Source: Alistipes sp. (GTDB taxonomy: Bacteria > Bacteroidota > Bacteroidia > Bacteroidales > Rikenellaceae). Taken from it: a stretch of DNA of 64,000 bases. Shown here one piece after another: positions 29,959-38,646 of this stretch. The notes below the pieces were generated by a model. The model saw only the letters and a list, made by a program, of their open reading frames with translations, was not told the origin of the DNA and made no database searches. Within the stretch, counting starts at the first letter, position 1, and every line of letters starts with the position of its first letter. The translations under genes and the position numbers were made by a program. The stretch is taken from assembly GCA_021201825.1 (NCBI GenBank), contig JAJQED010000016.1, forward strand, positions 1 to 64,000. Direction: 5' to 3'.

Positions 29959-32283
29959 CTATTTTTTCCAGATCTCGTACCATTTTTTCTTGGCGGAAAG
30001 ACCGTAGCCATAGCCGTAACCATATCCGTACCCGTAACCGTATTTCTTTCCGATCACGATGCCCTTGATGACGTACGATAGGTTCTTAAGTTTCTTATCC
30101 CTGTAGAGCTCTTCCGATTTACGGAGGAATTGCTTGCGGGTTACCCCGGCACGGGTTACGTAGATCGTGGCATCGCTCACCCGGTCGATTATAATGGAGT
30201 CGGTTACCAGGAATACGGGCGGCGAGTCGATAATGATAAGGTCGTAATGCGCGCGGGCGTAGGTGAAGAACTCCTCCAACCTGTCCCCCATCAGCAACTC
30301 TACCGGGTTGGGAGGATAGATACCCGACAGGGCAACATCCAAATTGGCGTCCAGCTTGGATTTATGGATAACGTCCTGCGGTTTTAGGTTGCGGTCCGAC
30401 AGGTATGCCGACATCCCCTTGGCCCCGTGTATATCCAAAGTGTCGTTCATATTCGAATTCCTCATATCGAGGTCCACCAGAAGTACTTTCTTATTGGTGG
30501 TGGAAAAAGTGAGCGCGAAATTTATGGAGAACGAACTTTTACCCTCGTTCGGGACCGACGAGGTAATGATAACGACCTTGTCGTCCTTACCGGTAAGCAT
30601 AAACCGGAGGTTCGTTGCAAGCAACCGGTACATCTCAACTATTCCCGACCGGTCTCCCGCCTCGACGACGATATCGCTTTTGGTCGTTTTCTCGGGCACT
30701 TCCCCGAGCACCGGGGCCTTGGCAATTGCCTCGATATCTTCCTTGGACCGGAGTTTCGTATTGAGCAGTTCCAGCAAATAAATAAGACCCACCGGGACCA
30801 GTACCCCGAGCATCAGTACCAAAAACATAATGATCATCTTACGCGGCCTCACGGGAACATCCTCCGTATATGCCTTGTCGATGATCTTGGCGTTGGGCGT
30901 CACCATTTGTAGAGAAATCGCCGATTCCTCCCGTTTCTGCAGCAGGTACAGGAAGATGGATTCCGTGATCTCTTTCTGGCGCAGGTACCCCTGGAATTCC
31001 CGCTCGTTGGTCGACAGGTTCCGTATCTTGGACGAATAGGTATTCTCTTTACGTTTCAGGTTATCGAGCGTAACGTCATATCCCCGTTCGGCATTCTTAA
31101 GCCCCCTCAGCAGGTCGTTCCTAAGCAGAGCCAGCCGGCTTTCGATCTCGACCAACTGCGGATTGCCCTCGCGCATCACAGTGGAAAGCTGCCGCCGCTC
31201 CAGCTGGAGCTTATTGTAATCGTCCATCAGGGCCGTCAACGTTAAATCGTTGTTGATCCCGAGGCTGGACGGAACCGGGGAGGACCAGTTGTTCTCATCG
31301 CTAAGGAAAACTTCCAAAGAACCCAGTATCTCTTTCTGAAGTTCGATGTCGGCTATCCTTTTGTCATATTCGGACCCCGACAGCAGGTACATACTCGCTT
31401 CGGCCTGCAGGTCCGTCAGTTCGTATTTCTTTTTATAACTCTCGACGTCTTTCTCCACATCGTCCAACTGTTCCGAGATAACCACCAACCGGTTGTTTAT
31501 AAAATCGATGGTTTGCTCGGTAACCCATTTTTTGTCGTCGATCGCCTGGTTGTTGTAAAAGTCGATAAGTACGTCTATAATATCCTCGCTCTTCTCGGGG
31601 GTCGGCGAAATCATGGAAATCTCCACCACTCCCGAATTTTTGTTGGCATTATTGACGGATATTTGTCTTTGACCGTTCCATTTACCAACTTTAGCAATCA
31701 CAGGATAATCTCCTTCATAACCTGAAAATGCGACCGAAAGCAATCCCCATGGGGATTCCGCTTTCTGCCCGGCATTAATAACGGCGGTATAATCCCCTCC
31801 GCGTTCCTTGATATAGAATTTCCCGTCCGTCTGCAGGCTTATTACGAATTCCCCGGAACTTCCGGTATAATTTTCCACATAAAGGAATACGGGCGTCCCC
31901 CGGTAAATTTCGGAATTTTTAATACGACCCTCGGCAATGTATGAAACATTGAGGTTTAGGCTGTCACAGACCTTAAGCATAAGGGTCCGAGACTTTAATA
32001 TCTCGAGCTCATTATCCACATTTCCCGACGCGCTGCCAATTCCCAGGTCCTGAAATATCTGTATTTCGGCGGAAGATTGACCCCGGCTCTCGTCCTTAAG
32101 CAATATCTTGGCGATGGATTTATATTCCGGGGAAGAATAACGCAAATAAAGGTATCCACCGATCAGAAATACCATGACCGATACCGCAATATAATACCAA
32201 CGGGTTATATATGGATGAAGAAGTTCCTGAAGGCTCTTCTCGGATTCCGAATTCTGGGCATTCCCGTTCTGAAGGTTCTCCAT
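29959..32283 (-). CDS. Wzc-like polysaccharide co-polymerase / BY-kinase
   Basis: A 774-residue tyrosine autokinase fused to a chain-length (Wzz) domain, controlling exopolysaccharide polymerisation and export. Wzz transmembrane helix 1 is near 29-48. A long periplasmic coiled coil with a GNVR-like part spans about 260-470, and helix 2 is near 485-508. The cytoplasmic kinase has Walker A SSVPNEGKSS (about 575-584), Walker A' VLLVDLDMR and Walker B LIIIDSPPV (near 682). The C-terminus carries seven consecutive Tyr-Gly units (about 748-761), the probable autophosphorylation cluster. It is last in a minus-strand operon behind capD-type, cpsB and wza-type genes; the CpsB phosphatase would reverse its phosphorylation. 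Confidence 0.94.
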   Translation of the reverse strand: MENLQNGNAQNSESEKSLQELLHPYITRWYYIAVSVMVFLIGGYLYLRYSSPEYKSIAKILLKDESRGQSSAEIQIFQDLGIGSASGNVDNELEILKSRTLMLKVCDSLNLNVSYIAEGRIKNSEIYRGTPVFLYVENYTGSSGEFVISLQTDGKFYIKERGGDYTAVINAGQKAESPWGLLSVAFSGYEGDYPVIAKVGKWNGQRQISVNNANKNSGVVEISMISPTPEKSEDIIDVLIDFYNNQAIDDKKWVTEQTIDFINNRLVVISEQLDDVEKDVESYKKKYELTDLQAEASMYLLSGSEYDKRIADIELQKEILGSLEVFLSDENNWSSPVPSSLGINNDLTLTALMDDYNKLQLERRQLSTVMREGNPQLVEIESRLALLRNDLLRGLKNAERGYDVTLDNLKRKENTYSSKIRNLSTNEREFQGYLRQKEITESIFLYLLQKREESAISLQMVTPNAKIIDKAYTEDVPVRPRKMIIMFLVLMLGVLVPVGLIYLLELLNTKLRSKEDIEAIAKAPVLGEVPEKTTKSDIVVEAGDRSGIVEMYRLLATNLRFMLTGKDDKVVIITSSVPNEGKSSFSINFALTFSTTNKKVLLVDLDMRNSNMNDTLDIHGAKGMSAYLSDRNLKPQDVIHKSKLDANLDVALSGIYPPNPVELLMGDRLEEFFTYARAHYDLIIIDSPPVFLVTDSIIIDRVSDATIYVTRAGVTRKQFLRKSEELYRDKKLKNLSYVIKGIVIGKKYGYGYGYGYGYGYGLSAKKKWYEIWKK
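30001..30042 (-). repeat. (Tyr-Gly)x7 coding repeat in the Wzc tail
   Basis: Seven tandem TAY-GGN codon pairs. All four glycine codons and both tyrosine codons are used, so the DNA repeat is imperfect while the protein repeat is exact. This points to selection on the protein rather than recent slippage. Confidence 0.9.
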
Positions 32284-32307
32284 GTATTTGAACTTTCGTC
32301 TTAATAA

Positions 32308-33063
32308 TTATTTAACAAGGGCTACGATGGTTACCAGCAAAGAAAGTAACGAAACCCCGATGGAGAGATTCTGGTTATACGCCGAAGAACCCGACCTTGC
32401 ACGGTTGGGCTGTATATATACCACATCGTTTTGCTGAAGGAAAAAATAATCGGAAGTGAATACCTCCGGCGAGGTCAGGTCTATCCGTTCATAGGTTAGC
32501 ACCCCGTCCGTCTCCCTGGCTATAAATACATTGTCGCGCTTTCCGTAGATCGTAAGGTCACCGGCCATACCGATAGCCTCGAGCAGTGTAACTTTTTCGT
32601 CCTTTATCGTATATGTCCCCGGATTGTTAACCTCCCCGAGGATAGTAACCTTGTAGTTAATAAAACGGATATTTACGATAGGATTGTCGATGTATTCCGA
32701 AATTCTTTCCGTTATATAGTCGATGGCTTCCGTTTTGGTCTTACCTCCGATATGCAGTTTGCCCAGCACCGGGAAGTTTATATATCCCTCGTTGTCCACA
32801 AGGTATCCCATAACGTTGAGGGTCTCGTAATTGACGTTCGTAGTCCGGGACATATTCATGTTATTGAAAATCTCCACCGCTTCGGGATTGGCCGCGCTGA
32901 CCGTTATATGCAAATTGTCATTCGGCATGATCCGCACCTCGTAGTTGGCGACCTTTTGTGCAAGTGCCACCTCGTCGATCCCCTGGAAGTAAACGGTTTT
33001 CTTGGAAGAAGCGCAGGAGGATATGATCAATACCGTAAAAAGTAGGAGTAAGGCTTTTTTCAT
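32308..33063 (-). CDS. Wza-like polysaccharide export lipoprotein
   Basis: A 251-residue lipoprotein (lipobox IISSC, Cys17) of the Poly_export/SLBB family that forms the outer-membrane exit channel for exopolysaccharide. The Poly_export domain covers about 40-140 (EVRIMPNDNLHITVSA) and one SLBB domain about 140-215 (VTILGEVNNPGTYTI, TLLEAIGMAGD). A C-terminal hydrophobic helix (LSIGVSLLSLLVTIVALV) probably anchors it. Located between cpsB (10 bases upstream) and wzc (24 bases downstream). Confidence 0.93.
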   Translation of the reverse strand: MKKALLLLFTVLIISSCASSKKTVYFQGIDEVALAQKVANYEVRIMPNDNLHITVSAANPEAVEIFNNMNMSRTTNVNYETLNVMGYLVDNEGYINFPVLGKLHIGGKTKTEAIDYITERISEYIDNPIVNIRFINYKVTILGEVNNPGTYTIKDEKVTLLEAIGMAGDLTIYGKRDNVFIARETDGVLTYERIDLTSPEVFTSDYFFLQQNDVVYIQPNRARSGSSAYNQNLSIGVSLLSLLVTIVALVK

Positions 33064-33073
33064 TTCAAAATAT

Positions 33074-33799
33074 TTAGGCAGTGCGGAAAACCGCGTCGTT
33101 GCCCGGCATAAAACCCGAGGCGTTTTTCAAAACTGTCTTATCCATCATTCTGGCGGCGTGTTCCGGTTTATGTGCATCGCTGCCGACAAAGTCATACAGC
33201 CCGTTCTTAACCAGCATTTCCGCAATACCTTTGGCCTCTTTTCCGTAATGCCCGCTGAGTGAAAATAGGTTCAGCTGTAACAGGCATCCGGCTTTTTTCA
33301 TCTTCCGGAAAACATCCGGATTCTTCCCGTAATAAAGGTATCTTTCCGGGTGGGCCATGACCGGGCGGTAACCCTTATTCTGCAATTTGAATATTACATC
33401 GTACAGGAACATCGGTTCCCGCCGCATCGAGGATTCGACCAATAGGTAATTATCCTTAAGCGTCAGCAACGGCTCGCCGGCCTCCAGCTTTTCGATAAAG
33501 AACATATCGATAAAATACTCGGCTGCAAAGTTAATTTTTATTCCGATATTATTCCGTATAAGTAGGTTGGAAAAATCGAGGGCTTTTTCCCGAATGGTTT
33601 CGAGGGTATTCGGGTAGACGTCGGCTTTGATGTGCGGAGTGGCATAAACCTCTTTGATACCGGCTTGTGCCATAGCGGATGCCATTGCAAGGGAATCCTC
33701 CACGGTCTGGGAACCGTCGTCGAGGCCGGGCAGGATGTGGCAATGTATATCGCAGGAGAAGTTGAGTCCGGTCTGTTTCTTGCCGCCGAATCCGAACAT
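33074..33799 (-). CDS. CpsB/CapC-like tyrosine-protein phosphatase (PHP family)
   Basis: A 241-residue PHP-superfamily phosphatase that dephosphorylates the Wzc-type kinase. Metal motifs are CDIHCHILPGLDDGS near the N-terminus, ATPHIKAD, MAHPERY and VGSDAHKPEHAARM. It starts 1 base after the stop of the CapD-type gene, implying translational coupling. It encodes the counterpart to the Tyr-rich tail of Wzc two genes downstream. Confidence 0.93.
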   Translation of the reverse strand: MFGFGGKKQTGLNFSCDIHCHILPGLDDGSQTVEDSLAMASAMAQAGIKEVYATPHIKADVYPNTLETIREKALDFSNLLIRNNIGIKINFAAEYFIDMFFIEKLEAGEPLLTLKDNYLLVESSMRREPMFLYDVIFKLQNKGYRPVMAHPERYLYYGKNPDVFRKMKKAGCLLQLNLFSLSGHYGKEAKGIAEMLVKNGLYDFVGSDAHKPEHAARMMDKTVLKNASGFMPGNDAVFRTA

Positions 33800-33800
33800 A

Positions 33801-35801
33801 TCAGTTTATGATGGGATTTTTATCCAACTCGAGCCCTTGCGCCAATGCCTTTTCCATCTCGGGGGAATCCAGTATCCTGTTCAGCAGCGAACCCTCCTTT
33901 TTCTCCTTGAGGATCTCGTCGACTTTCTCATAAACCGAATTGTTGGATTTGAACTCGGGTACGACGATCTTCATTATACGGATAACGTTGAAGTCGTTCT
34001 GGTAAGGCAGGGTAGTGCCGAGATAATCGTAGATCTTCTTGATCTCTGCAAAGTCGTATTCCCGTACCTTTGCACGGTTGATCCTCTTGTATAAGGTAGG
34101 CAGTATCTCTTCTTCCTTGTTGAGCACCTCCTCGTACAGTTTCTCACCGGGACGCAACCCTGTATATACTATCTTTATCTCTTTGCCGACTTCATAGCCC
34201 GACAAGCGTATCATGTTTTTTGCCAGGTCAACGATCTTCACGCTTTCGCCCATATCGAAGACGAATATCTCACCTCCCTCACCCAACGCTCCGGCCTGCA
34301 ATACCAACTGGCACGCTTCCGGAATGGTCATAAAGAAACGGGTGATATCCGGGTGGGTTACGGTCAACGGGCCTCCCTCTTCGATCTGTTTGGCGAAACG
34401 CGGGATTACCGAGCCGTTCGAACCCAGTACGTTCCCGAATCGGGTCGTAACGAAAGCCGTCTTGACTTCCTTGTTAAGGGACTGTATATAAATCTCGGCC
34501 ATCCGTTTGGTACATCCCATAACGTTGGTCGGATTCACCGCCTTGTCAGTGGATACCATAACGAATTTTTCACATCCGTAGGCTACCGCAAGGTCCGCAA
34601 CGTTACGTGTCCCCAGGATATTGGTCTTGACCCCTTCGATAGGAAGATTTTCGATCATCGGGACGTGTTTATATGCCGCCGCATGGTAAACTATATCGGG
34701 CCGGTACCGCCGGAAGATATTTTCCAGCACCTCCTTGTCCCGGATACTGGCCAGCTCGATCGCGAATTTCTTGAACTTGAGGTTCTCCAGAAGTTCGAGC
34801 TCGATATCGTATAAGGGGGATTCGGCGATATCCAGCAGGACGATACGGGACGGGTTGAACCGGGTGAGCTGGCGCACGATCTCGCTGCCGATGGACCCAG
34901 CCGCCCCGGTAACCATTATGCATTTGTTATTAAGTTGTTTACGGACATTATCATCGTCGATTTCGATGACTCCCCTCTCCAGTAGGTCCTCTATTTTTAT
35001 CGCTTTGATACTGTTGATGGAGAAGTCCCCGCTTACCAGTTTGTCCAGGTTCGGCACCTCTTTTATCTCGACCTTATATTCCGAACAAAGTTCCAGCAAT
35101 TCCTGTTTGCGGGAGACGTTTATAAGTTTCTGTGCGATGATCAGCATATCAATATCGTCCTTGATAAAGATATCCGGAAGCTGTTTGTAACGGTATATCT
35201 TTACTCCCGAAAGTATCTTGCCGGCACTGCGGTTGGAAGAGTCGATAAAAGCCGTAATATGGAACTGTATATCGGGAGTATTGGACAGGACATGTTTGAG
35301 CATTACCAGGTACTGCTCGCTGCCGTAGATAACTACGTTCTTCCTTTCCCTGATATTGACGAAGTTTTTTGCGAACACTGTCTTGAAAACCAGCCGGCTC
35401 GCGATCATCAGGGTGAACAATACGGTATATTCTAGCAAGAGGAACGGGAACGGGGTGAACAGCCCGGGCGATACAAAATAAAGGACGGCGTCGATTCCCA
35501 AAAGCACGATCTCACCGGTAGTAAGGCAATAGAATATCCTTAATATGTCGTGGGTACTTGTATACCTGATTATTCCCGAATAGGTCCGGAACAGGATAAA
35601 ACTGATCAGCCTGACCCCGATGATAATAAAGCTGAAGCCTGCCAGTATATGCCAGTTAATGGAATATGCCCCGATACTTTTGCAGATCAACACGGCCGAA
35701 GTCAGTGCGAACGTACTAAGGAGCACATCTATGACGAAAACGATCCACCTCGGTGCGAAGTGTCTTTTGCTGAGTAGGTAGGGGTATTTTAATAACCTCA
35801 C
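33801..35801 (-). CDS. FlaA1/CapD/WbpM-type nucleoside-diphosphate-sugar 4,6-dehydratase
   Basis: A 666-residue membrane-bound SDR that makes 4-keto-6-deoxy UDP-sugars for surface polysaccharide. Four N-terminal helices cover about 15-140, followed by a CoA-binding-like linker domain. The NAD motif is VTGAAGSIGSE (about 295-305). The active-site region reads MVSTDKAVNPTNVMGCTKRMAE across about residues 413-435; Met takes the place of the usual Tyr of YxxxK, as is normal for this subfamily. First gene of the capD-cpsB-wza-wzc minus-strand operon. Confidence 0.92.
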   Translation of the reverse strand: MRLLKYPYLLSKRHFAPRWIVFVIDVLLSTFALTSAVLICKSIGAYSINWHILAGFSFIIIGVRLISFILFRTYSGIIRYTSTHDILRIFYCLTTGEIVLLGIDAVLYFVSPGLFTPFPFLLLEYTVLFTLMIASRLVFKTVFAKNFVNIRERKNVVIYGSEQYLVMLKHVLSNTPDIQFHITAFIDSSNRSAGKILSGVKIYRYKQLPDIFIKDDIDMLIIAQKLINVSRKQELLELCSEYKVEIKEVPNLDKLVSGDFSINSIKAIKIEDLLERGVIEIDDDNVRKQLNNKCIMVTGAAGSIGSEIVRQLTRFNPSRIVLLDIAESPLYDIELELLENLKFKKFAIELASIRDKEVLENIFRRYRPDIVYHAAAYKHVPMIENLPIEGVKTNILGTRNVADLAVAYGCEKFVMVSTDKAVNPTNVMGCTKRMAEIYIQSLNKEVKTAFVTTRFGNVLGSNGSVIPRFAKQIEEGGPLTVTHPDITRFFMTIPEACQLVLQAGALGEGGEIFVFDMGESVKIVDLAKNMIRLSGYEVGKEIKIVYTGLRPGEKLYEEVLNKEEEILPTLYKRINRAKVREYDFAEIKKIYDYLGTTLPYQNDFNVIRIMKIVVPEFKSNNSVYEKVDEILKEKKEGSLLNRILDSPEMEKALAQGLELDKNPIIN

Positions 35802-35896
35802 GGCGCGTATATTAAGTTGGCTGGGTTCCGGACCGCGAATATTTGAAATTAATAAAAATATTTCAAACTTCCAGTTGCAGAACCGTTACTGGTAAG

Positions 35897-35923
35897 ATGC
35901 AATTCATTAGCGGATAATTGCAT
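35897..35923. promoter_or_regulatory. inverted repeat upstream of the exopolysaccharide operon
   Basis: ATGCAATT at 35897-35904 and AATTGCAT at 35916-35923 form a perfect 8-bp dyad with an 11-base spacer, about 100 bases before the capD-type start. A second dyad, TTTGAAAT (35842-35849) and ATTTCAAA (35860-35867), lies closer. Either could be an operator or a leader hairpin. No clear TAnnTTTG element was found. Confidence 0.3.
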
Positions 35924-35951
35924 GTTAATTAAAGTTTTTTACAAAAAAACT

Positions 35952-36503
35952 TTATTGTTTGCCCAACTTGTAAGCAAAGGTAATGCCAAGGCGGTACGGG
36001 AGCCACTCTCCGCTGTTATTGAGCGGATAATATTGGGTGCCGTCTGTCCTCCAGCCAACGTACCGGGAAACCTGCCATCCGGCACTAACATAAGTGTCGA
36101 GTAACCAACAGTCGTTTATTTGGACTTCATATCCCAGGTTAAGACCCGCACCGAACCCCCATCCTTTCTGGTATTTATCCAAATTTAAATAATTCCATTT
36201 GGTCATCTTGAAAATATGGGCCGCGGCGTAGGCACCTGCATAGAAACCCCGGAAAGCTTCTTTAGGATAGTACCGGATCTCTGGGATAAACTGTGAGAAC
36301 AACATTTTATTACCGCTGATACTTTGCCACGGAGAGAAAATAAGGTCCTGGTTAAAAGTGATGTTGTTCCAGAGTTTGGTCTCCACCGAGACGTTCGGCA
36401 AGCCGAGAAGCCAATAAGGGGCATTTGCCTTGATATAAGTCTGGGAATTGGCACTGAATACCGAAAGAAAAAAAATAAGGGAAATAAAGAAGAATTTCTT
36501 CAT
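35952..36503 (-). CDS. DUF3575 outer-membrane protein (second copy)
   Basis: A 183-residue exported DUF3575-family protein with a signal peptide ending near SANSQ. It has the family's beta-rich body (KANAPYWLLGLPNVSVETKL, PEIRYYP, GAGLNLGYEVQ) and ends AYKLGKQ. It lacks a DUF3868 partner, unlike the copy at 26.7 kb. It has its own promoter with consensus -33 and -7 elements. Located beside the exopolysaccharide operon but not clearly part of it. Confidence 0.78.
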   Translation of the reverse strand: MKKFFFISLIFFLSVFSANSQTYIKANAPYWLLGLPNVSVETKLWNNITFNQDLIFSPWQSISGNKMLFSQFIPEIRYYPKEAFRGFYAGAYAAAHIFKMTKWNYLNLDKYQKGWGFGAGLNLGYEVQINDCWLLDTYVSAGWQVSRYVGWRTDGTQYYPLNNSGEWLPYRLGITFAYKLGKQ

Positions 36504-36547
36504 AAATTTAAATTTACCGGGTTTTCGTAAAGCGTGGGTTTGCGATG

Positions 36548-36577
36548 CAAATTTAATAAATAAAATCCATGGTCCAA
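36548..36577 (-). promoter_or_regulatory. promoter of the DUF3575 gene
   Basis: On the minus strand TTG (36577-36575), a 19-base spacer and TAAATTTG (36555-36548) match the Bacteroidota TTG-N19-TAnnTTTG form exactly. The predicted start of transcription is near 36541, leaving a leader of about 38 bases. Confidence 0.75.
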
Positions 36578-36621
36578 TAATTCCTTTTACCCTTAACTCC
36601 CCGAGAGCTTATTTATGAAAA

Positions 36622-36651
36622 TTGAATGTCCGGAAAAAGAATTTAATTTTG
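36622..36651 (+). promoter_or_regulatory. promoter of the epimerase-WecA operon
   Basis: TTG (36622-36624), 19 bases, then TAATTTTG (36644-36651), again an exact TTG-N19-TAnnTTTG match. Transcription would begin near 36658, giving a leader of about 28 bases. It diverges from the DUF3575 promoter. Confidence 0.75.
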
Positions 36652-36685
36652 TGGATTAATCTTTACCCATGGAATTTTATTTCGA

Positions 36686-37636
36686 ATGAATGTACTTATT
36701 ACCGGTATAAGCGGTTTCGTTGGTAGTAATCTGGTTGCAAACCTTGGTGAGCAATACCGTATATACGGTGTCGATATAGTTAATGTCGAGGATAAGAAAG
36801 TAATTAAGACATTCGGTTGGGATGAAATCTCGGACAACGGCGATATCCAGTTCGACGCTGTGATCCATTTGGCCGGCAAGGCCCATGATCTAAAAAACAG
36901 CTGCGATCCGCAGGAATATTTCGATATAAATACGGGCCTGACCAAAAAGATATTTGACCTTTTCCTCGAATCCACGGCAAAGAAATTCATTCATTTCAGT
37001 TCGGTAAAAGCCGCTGCGGATTTTATGCAAGACGAAGCATTGACCGAAGATATCACTCCGTGTCCGGTGGGCCCCTATGGAGAAAGTAAAATAGTGGCCG
37101 AGAACTATATTACCGAGACATTGGCCGCAAGGCCGGATATGGCCGAAAACCGGCAGGTTTATATACTCAGGCCATGCATGATTCACGGTCCGGGAAATAA
37201 GGGCAATTTGAACCTGCTATATTCGGTCGTTAAACGCGGCATCCCTTGGCCTTTGGGTGCATACGAAAATCAAAGGTCATTTACTTCCATCGGGAACCTC
37301 GTTTTTATAATCGACCGGTTGTTATCCGGTAACGTTCCCACTGGAATTTACAATGTGGGGGACGACATGGCCCTTTCGACAAATGACCTGGTCGGAGCGA
37401 TCTGCGAGGGACTGGGTAAGAAAGGCCGAATTTGGAATACCCCAAAACCATTGGTGAAATTTATTGCCGGCATAGGCGACTTCTTACCAATTCCATTGAA
37501 TACGGACCGTTTGAATAAACTGACGGAGAATTACGTAATTTCCAACCGCAAAATAAAGGAGGCTTTGGGAGTAGATAATTTGCCGATAGAGGCCCGGGAG
37601 GGTATAATTCAAACTATCCACAGTTTTAAAAACTGA
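36686..37636 (+). CDS. NAD-dependent epimerase/dehydratase (sugar nucleotide)
   Basis: A 316-residue extended SDR. The NAD-binding motif is ITGISGFVGSN (about 4-14) and the catalytic pair is in YGESK (about 131-135), with SSVKAAAD upstream supplying the serine. It resembles the WbpV/WcaG-type epimerases and reductases that act on UDP-N-acetyl-sugars and that commonly precede a WecA/WbpL-family transferase, as here (1 base gap to the next gene). The likely role is to provide the first sugar of a surface polysaccharide. The exact substrate is inferred only from this pairing. Confidence 0.88.
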   Translation: MNVLITGISGFVGSNLVANLGEQYRIYGVDIVNVEDKKVIKTFGWDEISDNGDIQFDAVIHLAGKAHDLKNSCDPQEYFDINTGLTKKIFDLFLESTAKKFIHFSSVKAAADFMQDEALTEDITPCPVGPYGESKIVAENYITETLAARPDMAENRQVYILRPCMIHGPGNKGNLNLLYSVVKRGIPWPLGAYENQRSFTSIGNLVFIIDRLLSGNVPTGIYNVGDDMALSTNDLVGAICEGLGKKGRIWNTPKPLVKFIAGIGDFLPIPLNTDRLNKLTENYVISNRKIKEALGVDNLPIEAREGIIQTIHSFKN

Positions 37637-37637
37637 T

Positions 37638-38597
37638 ATGAACTACACAATATATATCTACCTTTTGGTATTCCTGATCTGCTTTTTCGGGGAAAGGCTT
37701 TATTTCAGGCTCGCGGACAAGTACGGGATAATCGATAAGCCCAACGAGCGTAGTTCCCATACCCGGGTCACATTACGCGGCGGCGGGATCATATTTTACT
37801 TCGCCGCATTACTGTACGGGGTAATATCCGGATTCCATTACCCGTGGTTTTTGGTCGGTCTGACGCTAATTGCCGGTATCAGTTTCGCAGACGATATCCG
37901 GTCGGTGCCAAACGGGGTAAGGTTATTATTCCATTTTGCGGGGATGTTGTTGATGTTCCGGCAATGGGGGCTGTTCGGGGACTTTCCGTGGTGGTATCTG
38001 GTTATAGCCCTTATAGTTTGTGCCGGGATAATCAACGCCTTTAACTTTATGGACGGGATCAACGGCCTTACAGGGGGATACAGCCTTGCCGTTGTGGTAC
38101 CGCTGATAATCATTAACCGGCAGGTAGGTTTTGTTGACGAAACATTATTGGTCACAACGGCGATAGGTTTGCTGGTGTTCTGCCTGTTCAATTTCCGAAA
38201 GTATGCCCGGTGCTTCGCCGGGGATGTCGGGGCCGTGGCCATTGCATTTATTATTCTTTTTGCCATCGGCCTGCTTGTTCTGAAAACCGGTAATATATGG
38301 TACATCCTGTTGCTTGCGGTCTACGGGGTGGATTCCATTTTGACTATCGTGCGGAGGTTGTATTTACATGAAAATATTTTCCAGGCCCACCGAAAGCATG
38401 TTTACCAACTTCTTTCCAATGAGTTGAAATTTCCGCAGCTTGCCGTTTCTTCGGCCTATATGCTGATCCAGCTCGGTATATCGCTTGCCGCCGTTTTCCT
38501 CGGGTTGTTCGATTGGCGGTTTTTCGTTACGGTAATTGCGGTTCTTATTCTCCTCTATTTTGCCGTAGTCCTTATCGAAAACCGTAACAGGAGATAA
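37638..38597 (+). CDS. WecA/WbpL-type undecaprenyl-phosphate sugar-phosphate transferase
   Basis: A 319-residue integral membrane protein with about ten helices. It belongs to the polyprenyl-phosphate N-acetylhexosamine-1-phosphate transferase family, which starts lipid-linked polysaccharide synthesis. Motifs are FADDIRS (Asp85-Asp86), NAFNFMDGINGLTGG (about 133-147), AGDVGAV and the cytosolic HRKHVYQ near 255. It follows the epimerase by 1 base and ends at a hairpin terminator. No glycosyltransferases follow, so the rest of the assembly pathway must be elsewhere. Confidence 0.92.
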   Translation: MNYTIYIYLLVFLICFFGERLYFRLADKYGIIDKPNERSSHTRVTLRGGGIIFYFAALLYGVISGFHYPWFLVGLTLIAGISFADDIRSVPNGVRLLFHFAGMLLMFRQWGLFGDFPWWYLVIALIVCAGIINAFNFMDGINGLTGGYSLAVVVPLIIINRQVGFVDETLLVTTAIGLLVFCLFNFRKYARCFAGDVGAVAIAFIILFAIGLLVLKTGNIWYILLLAVYGVDSILTIVRRLYLHENIFQAHRKHVYQLLSNELKFPQLAVSSAYMLIQLGISLAAVFLGLFDWRFFVTVIAVLILLYFAVVLIENRNRR

Positions 38598-38603
38598 AAC
38601 AAA

Positions 38604-38628
38604 AAGGCCATGCGGGAAGCATGGCCTT
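38604..38628. terminator. bidirectional terminator
   Basis: A perfect 10-bp stem (AAGGCCATGC, 38604-38613; GCATGGCCTT, 38619-38628) with loop GGGAA. A-tract on one side and T-rich sequence on the other fit termination of both the WecA-type gene and the convergent MFS gene. Confidence 0.88.
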
Positions 38629-38646
38629 GATTTTCTTTTCACGGAA

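Noticed and set aside
30001-30042. YG repeat as a phase-variable slippage tract
   Set aside because: The DNA repeat is imperfect because synonymous codons differ, and a change of whole 6-base units would not shift the frame.
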